Below are positions 24,827 through 32,064 of a stretch of DNA of 34,956 nucleotides, piece by piece. Positions within the stretch are counted from its first letter, which is position 1. The number at the start of each line of letters is the position of its first letter. A program made the position numbers and the translations under genes. Location: the NCBI GenBank assembly GCA_900299555.1, contig OODV01000215.1, positions 1-34,956 of the forward strand, given 5' to 3'. Below the pieces are notes generated by a model that ran no database searches, was not told the DNA's origin, and was given only the letters and a program-made list of their open reading frames with translations. The stretch comes from an uncultured Endozoicomonas sp. GTDB lineage: Bacteria; Pseudomonadota; Gammaproteobacteria; Pseudomonadales; Endozoicomonadaceae.

Positions 24827-24903
24827 TGGGGTGGGCGAAGGGGCTCGAACCCTCGACCGCCGGAATCACAATCCGGAGCTCTGCCAACTGAGCTACGCCC
24901 ACC
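24827..24903 (-). tRNA. tRNA-His (anticodon GUG)
   Basis: Acceptor GTGGGCG pairs with CGCCCAC. The extra 5' G (-1) is encoded at 24903 and pairs with the C discriminator, the hallmark of tRNA-His. The anticodon loop is ATTGTGATT and CCA is encoded. The gene sits between tRNA-Arg and tRNA-Leu. Confidence 0.96.
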
Positions 24904-24980
24904 AGTAAACGAACGAGAGATTATTCAAAATAAACCAAATAATCAAGCCTGATTCAAAATGAATCATCATCAGTAAAAAA

Positions 24981-25057
24981 TGGCGCACCCGGCAGGATTC
25001 GAACCTGCGACCATCCGCTTAGAAGGCGGATGCTCTATCCAACTGAGCTACGGGCGC
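24981..25057 (-). tRNA. tRNA-Arg (anticodon UCU)
   Basis: This is a 77-nt tRNA with acceptor GCGCCCG, anticodon stem TCCGC/GCGGA around CTTCTAA (anticodon TCT, reads AGA/AGG) and T arm GCAGG TTCGAAT CCTGC. CCA is encoded. Confidence 0.96.
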
Positions 25058-25087
25058 TCAATACACTAAAAAGCCAACTTCTCAAAC

Positions 25088-25164
25088 TGGTCGGGGTAGA
25101 GAGATTCGAACTCCCGACATCCTGCTCCCAAAGCAGGCGCGCTACCAGACTGCGCTATACCCCG
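25088..25164 (-). tRNA. tRNA-Pro (anticodon UGG)
   Basis: This is a 77-nt tRNA with acceptor CGGGGTA, D arm GCGCAGTCTGGTAGCGC, anticodon stem CCTGC/GCAGG around TTTGGGA (anticodon TGG) and an encoded CCA. It is the first gene of the Pro-Arg-His-Leu operon. The same four specificities are grouped in E. coli (argX-hisR-leuT-proM), in another order. Confidence 0.96.
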
Positions 25165-25626
25165 ATTATTACCAGCAACCCTTTTTCAAGAAACCCTTAA
25201 AAAAGTTCCGCTGGACAACGGCGGTGAATACTACTCACAAGCTTGGTTCCCGTCAATTACTACATGCATTTTTTACTCCACATGCATTACAGAAGAAAAC
25301 AGAGTAATGCATCAACATAATTCAGCATATCAACCCAACAAAGGGATTTCCACCGTGCCCCTCCAATACAAATAGCATTAATGATTTTCACACACCTAAA
25401 AATTCACCAACATCACAGGTAGTGACGTGACACCTCCCAACCCACTTCTACAATCCCCCCTGAAGCAAGTTCAGATAAAAGTATTCAACACTGCCACCAA
25501 TGAATAACACCCAGCCCAAAACCAAGTCAGCAATCTTATGTCAACATGGACTCAGCACTGTTAAACTATCTGCCATCACTGATTTCACCCATCACTCAAT
25601 ATAGTCAGCAACAGGCTTCAGGACAT
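25165..25626. other. Divergent region between the tRNA operon and folD
   Basis: This is about 460 bp of AT-rich DNA. It must hold the promoters for the tRNA operon (minus) and folD (plus). I see no convincing pair of -35/-10 boxes and no gene; the frame open from 25546 is the upstream part of the folD frame. Confidence 0.5.
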
Positions 25627-26481
25627 ATGACAGCAAGAATTATTGATGGCAAAGCCATTGCCCTGCAACTGACCAACTCCATCGCCGAACAAGTAGTAAA
25701 AAGAATTTCTCAGGGACTCCGCGCACCAGGACTGGCAGTTATTTTAATTGGTGACGACCCCGCATCACGAGTCTACGTTGGAAAAAAACGTCAGGACTGT
25801 GAGCGGGTTGGCTTCAAATCAATATCCCATGATCTGCCAGATACCACCAGCGAACAGCACCTGCTTGGGATAATCGACAACTTGAACGAAGATCCTGAAA
25901 TTGATGGTATTCTGGTGCAACTACCTTTACCTGAACATATTAATAGTGAACTGGTTATAGAGCGCATTAGCCCCGATAAAGATGTTGACGGTTTTCATCC
26001 CTATAACATTGGCAGATTGGTTCAACGCATCCCCCTGCTTCGGCCATGCACACCAAAAGGCGTTATGACACTTCTGGAAAGCACGGGAGAGCCAATCCGC
26101 GGGAAAAATGCAGTAATTGTTGGAGCGTCGAATATAGTGGGCCGCCCAATGACAATGGAACTGTTACTGGCTGGCTGCACCACAACAACCACTCATCGAT
26201 TCACTGAAAATCTTGCCGCCGAAGTTGCCAGAGCAGATATTCTGGTTGTGGGTGCAGGAAAACCCGGCCTTATTAAAGGAGAATGGATCAAGCCAGGTGC
26301 TGTTGTTATTGATATCGGTATTAATCGAATGGAAGATGGCCGCTTGGTTGGTGACATTGAGTTTGAAACCGCCAGAGAACGTGCTTCATGGATCACTCCG
26401 GTTCCGGGTGGGGTCGGCCCAATGACGGTAGCCACATTGCTGGAAAATACACTTTACGCTGCCGACCATTTGCACCACTAA
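25627..26481 (+). CDS. folD: Methylenetetrahydrofolate dehydrogenase / methenyltetrahydrofolate cyclohydrolase
   Basis: FolD is bifunctional and interconverts 5,10-methylene-THF and 10-formyl-THF for purine and formyl-Met synthesis. The start at 25627 ([12 protein letters not shown]) gives 284 residues, the family length (E. coli 288), and follows AGGAC; the frame is open from 25546 but those residues are not family-like. Motifs are [21 protein letters not shown] (catalytic Lys in VGKK), [31 protein letters not shown] and the NADP loop GASNIVGRP, ending [18 protein letters not shown]. It is next to the tRNA-tig block, an arrangement also known in Pseudomonas. Confidence 0.97.
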   Translation: MTARIIDGKAIALQLTNSIAEQVVKRISQGLRAPGLAVILIGDDPASRVYVGKKRQDCERVGFKSISHDLPDTTSEQHLLGIIDNLNEDPEIDGILVQLPLPEHINSELVIERISPDKDVDGFHPYNIGRLVQRIPLLRPCTPKGVMTLLESTGEPIRGKNAVIVGASNIVGRPMTMELLLAGCTTTTTHRFTENLAAEVARADILVVGAGKPGLIKGEWIKPGAVVIDIGINRMEDGRLVGDIEFETARERASWITPVPGGVGPMTVATLLENTLYAADHLHH

Positions 26482-26511
26482 ACCAGTGCAGGAATATTAA
26501 GTCAGCTTATT

Positions 26512-26531
26512 CGGCAGCCCTTGGGCTGCCG
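26512..26531. terminator. Hairpin between convergent folD and GH36 genes
   Basis: CGGCAGCCC, a TT centre and GGGCTGCCG form a GC-rich 9-bp stem 30 bp after folD and just after the stop of the minus-strand glycosidase. No T tract is present, so strength as a terminator is uncertain. Confidence 0.5.
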
Positions 26532-26540
26532 AGCCCCAAG

Positions 26541-28631
26541 TCAGGCGTTCAATTTCGCAAGGCATTCAAGAAAAATTTCATCCTCCCATTCCGAACAGTC
26601 AATAAGGTAAGTATTGTCTGACTCATCCCAATCATATTCTTGCCCATTGATGCACAGCTCCACAATAGGATTTTCACTATAAATTAGCAGCCGCCCACCC
26701 TGCCGGAGCCGACTTTCAAGCCGCACAGCCCCTTCTTTCCAGCAAAGAACCTGATCCAGAACGGCACAAGTGGGTAGAATTTTGTCTTCCAGGCCAAGGC
26801 AAACCAATGGCTCATCTGGATAAAACAACATCAGATCCGAACCATTTTGTGAAAGTCTTATCTCTGGCAGTTCTGAGTACTTGAAACACTGTCGTCGTGA
26901 CGGCCAATAGACTAACCACTCTTCACCGTCATTATCAAAGAGCAATGTGCTGATGCGTTCTGAGATAGCCTGATGGTCTTCTGTAATATTAAACAGAGCA
27001 AGAACACCCACAGAACCAATACGATTGATCACTTTGAGCAACTTGCCGGAATAGAGGGGATTTTCAAACAGTTGTTCCCGAGCTACCTTTCCCTGCTGAT
27101 CACAACGAACCACCAGGCCATCATTAAACACCAGCTTCATCAGTTGCTCAGCATCCGTCTGTCCAACCGGGTCACTGGTATACACTGGGCCACCACTCAC
27201 CGCCCTGAGCAACCCATGAGCATCCGAGTCTTCATGAATGGTCCACCACATATCCCAGTCACCCAGAAAAAAAGCATCATGGAACACGGCATTGTAGGCA
27301 TTCTGCAAAGCATGTTCCTGAAGATTACCGCTTTTCTTTGGGAAAAAGTCATCACTGTTGCGAGCAAGTGAAGATGAAGGACGGTGCCATAACTGATCGA
27401 TGGCCATTCCCATACAGTTGATTAACTGCCCATTAAAATGAAGCCCGGCTGATGCTTCAAGCGCCTGATGTGCCACTCGGGAAACCCTTCCAGGGAAATC
27501 CCGGTACTTATAATGGTTGGCGAGATTACTTTGAACATCGACTTTGATAAAATCAACACCCTGTCTCGCCAGATAGTCATGCCAGCCATGCCAGAAGCGA
27601 AATGCCTCACCTTCTTCTGTTGGAGGCAACTTCCGGGTGGCGTCCAGCGTATCCAGCTGTACAGGAAAATGGGCATTTGCATCAATGCCTTCCCATTGCC
27701 CTGTCAGCGCATGCCACACACCCATCCAGGGGATAGAATATTCATCCTTAAGGGCCTGCTTTAAACCGGAAAGCCCTGCTGGAAATTTCGCTCGATCTTC
27801 CTGCCATGACAACAGTCGACGCTCTTTCTCTTCAGACCAGCCATCATCAACCAGCATCCACTTAACAGGAATACTCTTGGACTGAAACTCCTGGGCTTTG
27901 GCGATGACTGCGTCTTCATTCACATCAAGATAACAAGCATCCCAGCTGCACCAGCCGAGATATTTAAACACCTCAGGTAAAGCACGCTGATCTCTTGGCC
28001 GGGAATAATGAGATAAATGCTTACGCCCCAATTGCACATTGTCATTGATCAGTTGAAATGGATCTGCACTGACGCCATAAATTGCAACCAGCCCTGAAAA
28101 GTCTCTTACACCCGATTTCAAAGGGCCGGATACAAACTCAATACCTGCCTGTTCTCCACCCTGAAATTCACAACGAACCTGTTCATCACATACCGCAAGC
28201 AGGTGGTGATACTCTTCTCCCACTCCATACAATAAGGACTGTGTTTTCTCTGGAAGATTACTCAGGACACAATCGAAGTGAGGTCTTGTCCACCAGCTGT
28301 TATAGAGATAATGGGCACATAAGCCGGTAAGATCCCCCAGACTGGCAACACATATCCTGACAGCATACAGGGGATGCCAGCTGCGCCCCGGCCAGCTGAT
28401 ACCCTTAGTAACCTCAGCGCTCAGGAAAACCAGCAACTTCTTCTCAATGGTTTTAAGTGACAGCCTGACAAATAACCAGTCATCATAAACAAAAGCTCCA
28501 GCCTGCTCGGACCAGGCAAGCTTGTATTCGTCGTCGTTATCCAAACGGATGTGAACAGAGACACCTTGCCACACAGTAGCCTGCTCATGATGCAAACTCA
28601 CCACTTTATCTTTTTCACGAAGAGAGTACAT
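26541..28631 (-). CDS. GH36-type alpha-galactosidase / raffinose-synthase (Sip1) family protein
   Basis: This 696-residue protein resembles the raffinose synthase/Sip1 branch of glycoside hydrolase family 36 (retaining alpha-galactosidases and galactosyltransferases). Visible marks are YLGWCSWDACYLDVNEDAVI at the start of the barrel, WMLVDDGWSEE, the predicted nucleophile Asp in FIKVDVQSN, and RNSDDFFP as the likely acid/base segment, followed by GDWDMWWT and SGGPVYTSD. An N-terminal beta domain and a C-terminal beta domain flank the barrel. There is no signal peptide with the start at 28631, which has GAGG upstream; longer starts would run to 28769 but lack support. The substrate cannot be fixed from sequence. 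No sugar transporter or regulator is adjacent. Confidence 0.85.
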   Translation of the reverse strand: MYSLREKDKVVSLHHEQATVWQGVSVHIRLDNDDEYKLAWSEQAGAFVYDDWLFVRLSLKTIEKKLLVFLSAEVTKGISWPGRSWHPLYAVRICVASLGDLTGLCAHYLYNSWWTRPHFDCVLSNLPEKTQSLLYGVGEEYHHLLAVCDEQVRCEFQGGEQAGIEFVSGPLKSGVRDFSGLVAIYGVSADPFQLINDNVQLGRKHLSHYSRPRDQRALPEVFKYLGWCSWDACYLDVNEDAVIAKAQEFQSKSIPVKWMLVDDGWSEEKERRLLSWQEDRAKFPAGLSGLKQALKDEYSIPWMGVWHALTGQWEGIDANAHFPVQLDTLDATRKLPPTEEGEAFRFWHGWHDYLARQGVDFIKVDVQSNLANHYKYRDFPGRVSRVAHQALEASAGLHFNGQLINCMGMAIDQLWHRPSSSLARNSDDFFPKKSGNLQEHALQNAYNAVFHDAFFLGDWDMWWTIHEDSDAHGLLRAVSGGPVYTSDPVGQTDAEQLMKLVFNDGLVVRCDQQGKVAREQLFENPLYSGKLLKVINRIGSVGVLALFNITEDHQAISERISTLLFDNDGEEWLVYWPSRRQCFKYSELPEIRLSQNGSDLMLFYPDEPLVCLGLEDKILPTCAVLDQVLCWKEGAVRLESRLRQGGRLLIYSENPIVELCINGQEYDWDESDNTYLIDCSEWEDEIFLECLAKLNA

Positions 28632-29131
28632 AACTGCCTCAACTGTATCGTTCGAAGTACGGTTTGATCCTTGCCTACAGTATTTGTCAAAAAGAGGTAT
28701 ACGGCAGTGAAAATCTATAAATAAAAAGCCTGAATCGGATGTACTCCACGTAGTCGTGGTCCAGAACAAACCTAAAACGATAGATTTCCGTATAAAGTGT
28801 TACCAATCAGAGAAAAAACGTTCAATAAGTTACATTTCTTACCAACCAGAGACAGCTTTACGCTTCATCATTGCTCATGTATTAAAGGTGCTGTAACGCT
28901 AACTGCCTTTCCTTCACCAGTAAAAATACCCTCTAGAGCCCAGTAAAACAGGTTTTATGAACCCCTCAGCCAGCAATAGATATTGCAATAAAAGAATACG
29001 TCAAATAAATGGCATAATGCATGCTTACCACAAAGCGGTTTATGTCGACTTCAGGCTTAATGGAATAACCCCAAGAGCCGACATGATTTGTCTTCATCAA
29101 TTATTGTCAGGGTCATTGAGAGATTCACCCA
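28632..29131. other. Intergenic region upstream of the GH36 gene
   Basis: About 500 bp. It holds the minus-strand leader of the GH36 gene, with TTGACA near 28698-28693 as a possible -35 but no good -10, and a small hairpin CCACG-TAGT-CGTGG at 28746-28759. An open frame from 28957 lacks a ribosome binding site and overlaps the small ORF at 29132; I do not call it. Confidence 0.4.
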
Positions 29132-29338
29132 ATGAACAAACCATCCCACAGCAGCATGGAAGCCTATCTTAGACAAATGGGAGTAGTGACTCTTCCTGAT
29201 AGCCCAAAAGACCTTAAAAAAGAATACTACCGGCAGATTTACCGGGTACTGCCCAGAGAGCAGGCGCTTTCTCTACCGGTAAAAAAAGCAAGATCAAAGA
29301 CAGCCTTGCAAAGCAGCAAAGAAAAAAGGCATTCCTGA
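29132..29338 (+). CDS. Small basic hypothetical protein
   Basis: This 68-residue frame starts MNKPSHSSMEAYLRQMGVVT and ends in a Lys/Ser-rich tail (KKARSKTALQSSKEKRHS). The middle (KDLKKEYYRQIYRVLP) looks like an amphipathic helix, and the composition is strongly basic. GAGAGA lies 8 bp before the ATG. I recognise no family. It stands alone between divergent and convergent neighbours on the minus strand, so it would need its own promoter, which I do not see clearly. It may be a real small gene or chance. Confidence 0.4.
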   Translation: MNKPSHSSMEAYLRQMGVVTLPDSPKDLKKEYYRQIYRVLPREQALSLPVKKARSKTALQSSKEKRHS

Positions 29339-29371
29339 CATAATTAAACAACAGGCAATACCTCCCTGCCA

Positions 29372-30271
29372 CTAATCACTAACCGATATTTTCAAGCGAT
29401 CACGTTGTCGTTTATGCCGAACCAATCCGTCAACAGTAAAAATGGCAAGGGCAAGCCAGATCATTGCGAAAGTCATCATCTGTACGATGCCCAAGGGCTC
29501 ATTGTAGATCATCACACCAACCAGAAAAGAGATAGATGGAGCCAGATACTGCATAATCCCCAATACTGTCAGCGGTAACTTCTGGGCCGCCATATTAAAA
29601 AATATCAGGGGTATGGTAGTAATCAGACCTGCAAGGGCAAGAAGCATACTGGTATCAGGATTAGACAGACGAAAAGCGTGTAAGTCATTACCCCATAGCC
29701 AGAAAAAATAGATACTGACAGCAGGCATTAACAACAACGTCTCAACAGCCAGACCTGTGGTAGCATCAACACTGATTCTCTTGCGAATCAGACCATAAAA
29801 AGCAAAGCACAGAGCCAGAACAAAAGCGACCCAGGGCAACTTACCTAAGAGTATTACCTGCATTGCCACCGATGCAGCTGCAATCATCACAGCCAGCACC
29901 TGATAACGGGTTAATCGCTCACCAAGAAAAAAGTAACCAAAAAGAACACTGATCAAAGGGTTTATATAGTAGCCAAGACTGGTCTCAAGAATCCTGTTAT
30001 TCGTAACTCCCCATATAAAGCAGAGCCAGTTTCCCGCAATCAGCAGTGATGTCAGAACCAGCCAGCCCAGTAGACGAGGCGACTTGACCAGCACAAGTAA
30101 CTCACCCAGCCGCTGGCGTAGCAATAAAAAACCAATCAGCAAAAATGATGACCAGAAGACTCGATGACCAAGCACTTCAAGGGGGGATATATCTTTCAGA
30201 ATTTTGAAATAAATCGGAATAAGTCCCCACAAAGCAAAAGCCCCAACAGCAAACGTCAGGCCTGACTGCAT
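29372..30271 (-). CDS. rarD: RarD, EamA-family permease
   Basis: RarD is an inner-membrane protein of the drug/metabolite transporter (EamA) superfamily. Its substrate is not firmly known; the name comes from chloramphenicol-related work in Pseudomonas. The 299 residues form ten hydrophobic segments in two EamA halves, starting GLTFAVGAFALWGLIPIYFK and containing LEVLGHRVFWS, GNWLCFIWGVTNNRILETSL and GYYINPLISVLFG, all typical of RarD. The ATG at 30271 has AAGGA 7 bp upstream; a GTG at 30286 in frame overlaps that site, so the ATG is preferred. Confidence 0.93.
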   Translation of the reverse strand: MQSGLTFAVGAFALWGLIPIYFKILKDISPLEVLGHRVFWSSFLLIGFLLLRQRLGELLVLVKSPRLLGWLVLTSLLIAGNWLCFIWGVTNNRILETSLGYYINPLISVLFGYFFLGERLTRYQVLAVMIAAASVAMQVILLGKLPWVAFVLALCFAFYGLIRKRISVDATTGLAVETLLLMPAVSIYFFWLWGNDLHAFRLSNPDTSMLLALAGLITTIPLIFFNMAAQKLPLTVLGIMQYLAPSISFLVGVMIYNEPLGIVQMMTFAMIWLALAIFTVDGLVRHKRQRDRLKISVSD

Positions 30272-30585
30272 CCCACTTTCCTTCACGACACCCTCACAGC
30301 TGACTCGTCAATCGCTTTTGAGCCAATACAAAGTCCATTCAAAATATTAATTTCATTGCCATTGTAAAGTTCAGTAGGTTACAAGGCGTTACAGCTATAT
30401 AACATAATGATTTAATACGAACTATGGAAAACGAGACGTAAGGATGCCTTTAATGAGTTTCGCGCCCGAGCCAGAGGTCTGTCCGGCGCAGTCAAAGCCT
30501 GATACTGCATGCTCTTGAGTAGATGAAAAGTGTGAGAAATAAAATCGATCAAGGCCTGAAGAAACACAGGCCCTGAAGAGAGAAC
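30272..30585. other. Intergenic region between rarD and the ComEA-like gene
   Basis: About 310 bp. It holds the upstream region of rarD and, at 30553-30572, a short hairpin GGCCTG/CAGGCC that may help end the ComEA-like transcript (minus strand, followed by TTGATCGATTTT). I see no gene. Confidence 0.45.
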
Positions 30586-30870
30586 TCAGTCGAAAATTAT
30601 GCGCCCTTTATTCTTATCAAGCACTCTACTACCCACATACTTTACCTTATCAAGATCCTCAACACTTTGATAAGGACCATGCTGATCTCGGTGCTTAACA
30701 ATTTCCATAGCTATCCGAGGCCCTACCCCTAATAACCCTTTATCAAGTTGCTCAACAGTCGCCTGATTGACGTTGATCTTTTGCTCATCAGACCAGTCCT
30801 TCTGGTCAGCTGCAAATACTGAAATACTAAAAAAAGATAATCCAAGAAAGGCAAGCGTTTTGATATCCAT
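30586..30870 (-). CDS. Periplasmic helix-hairpin-helix protein, ComEA-like
   Basis: This 94-residue protein has a signal peptide (MDIKTLAFLGLSFFSISVFA, cut before ADQ) and one helix-hairpin-helix domain: KINVNQATVEQLDKGLLGVG, then IAMEIVKHRDQHGPY, then SVEDLDKVKYVGSRVLDKNK. It is like the DNA-binding part of ComEA and E. coli YbaV. In competent bacteria ComEA binds incoming DNA in the periplasm. The ATG at 30870 follows AAAGGAGT; an earlier in-frame ATG (30912) would spoil the signal peptide. No other competence gene is near, so DNA uptake is only a possibility. Confidence 0.9.
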   Translation of the reverse strand: MDIKTLAFLGLSFFSISVFAADQKDWSDEQKINVNQATVEQLDKGLLGVGPRIAMEIVKHRDQHGPYQSVEDLDKVKYVGSRVLDKNKGRIIFD

Positions 30871-31017
30871 ATCAAATACTCCTTTAAAATTGATATGCTG
30901 TTTCAGCCTCAAGGACAGTAAAAATTTTCATATTCATCTGCCCTCTAACAACATTCAAGGCAACGTAGCCATCAACTGCAAGACAAAAAGTCACGAGCAG
31001 ATAAATGGATCATTTCT

Positions 31018-31623
31018 TCAGGTAGCCGGAGCCAGTCCTAAAATCTGCGCTTTAAATGTCTTACTGGGAGGCGTCTCACCAATCCAGACCCTTAGAAAAA
31101 GATTAAATACTTCTTTACGGGCTGGCACGATGCCTTTTTCAACACCAGCAATTTCAACTCTCAGGCCTTTACCTGGAAGGTATTCAAACACAGCCTGCTC
31201 ACCTATTTTCATTGAACCATCAACAAGAGCAAAAATTTGTTCCAAATCATCCTTCATTGCTTCTTGCTCAGCCGGAGGACTATTAAGCTGGATCGAGTCA
31301 TAAAAAGCATTAGCGATACGCCGGGCACTCATTTTTGAAACCAGCATGACAAAAGCCATTCGCTGATAGCTATCAGAAGCATATATCTCTTCCGCACTAT
31401 TCGTAGGTTCTTCCAAGTACAAAGCCCCGATATACCCTTTCACCATCAGGTACCAGGATCTGACAGCGGCTCCCTGAAGTCTCAGCTCCGGTTTATCAGC
31501 ATCCGCTGCGATAACATCAGGCAAATCGTATTTATTGATCAAAAGTGCTTTTGCAGGGAGAGATACAAAGCAAAGGAAAGTCATAGATAATACAATACGA
31601 CGGAGGGATTGGTAATTTAACAT
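31018..31623 (-). CDS. Secreted chalcone-isomerase-like protein
   Basis: This is a 201-residue protein of the bacterial chalcone-isomerase-like family. It has a signal peptide (MLNYQSLRRIVLSMTFLCFV, cut near PAKA), so it is periplasmic or outer-membrane associated. Family marks are ELRLQGAAVRSWYLMVKGYIGALYL, the middle segment ISARRIANAFYDSI (first residue Met in SKMSARR), and the C-terminal VFNLFLRVWIGETPPSKTFKAQILG. The bacterial members have no proven enzyme activity and may bind fatty acids. The ATG at 31623 follows AAGGA. Confidence 0.85.
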   Translation of the reverse strand: MLNYQSLRRIVLSMTFLCFVSLPAKALLINKYDLPDVIAADADKPELRLQGAAVRSWYLMVKGYIGALYLEEPTNSAEEIYASDSYQRMAFVMLVSKMSARRIANAFYDSIQLNSPPAEQEAMKDDLEQIFALVDGSMKIGEQAVFEYLPGKGLRVEIAGVEKGIVPARKEVFNLFLRVWIGETPPSKTFKAQILGLAPAT

Positions 31624-32064
31624 ACTGCATTCCTTATTATTATTGCCTAGAATCTTATCTCACATACTCAACAGCTTCCACCATGTTCAAGGCCAGTTTC
31701 CCTTATTTACGTTGGTGTGAATCATACTCAAAGCCCCCATCGACCTGCCATCATATCGTCGTCAGAAAATTGTCACAAATCCCATAACTGAGATATTGAT
31801 AGCCTTAAACCATGTCCATTATCATTACCACTGGTCACCAATAAGTCCTTCTCTGTGCCAATCCTGACTATCTAAACCATACTTAAAATGCATTGACCAT
31901 TGAAATTACTGGATATGGCTCAAAATAGGGTATCCAGACAATATTCTGCTTAGGTGTGAACAGGTAAATCGGGCGAAGAGAGTCCCTCCTGAAGCATGCT
32001 CCAACAACCCTCAGCAGTAACCTTTCAATCAAACTTCTATCTACCAGTTTATTGCAGACAGACT
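31624..32064. other. Divergent region upstream of the Lon-type protease gene
   Basis: About 440 bp between the chalcone-isomerase-like gene and the lon-type gene. I looked for a sigma32 heat-shock promoter and found none I would defend; CTCAAAGCCCCCAT near 31730 is only a partial match. No gene is seen. Confidence 0.4.

Noticed and set aside
28957..29172. 71-codon plus-strand frame
   Set aside because: No ribosome binding site, odd composition, and overlaps the slightly better candidate at 29132.
31700..32064. Possible heat-shock (sigma32) promoter before the Lon-type gene
   Set aside because: Only partial matches such as CCCCCAT without a proper -35; not strong enough to list.
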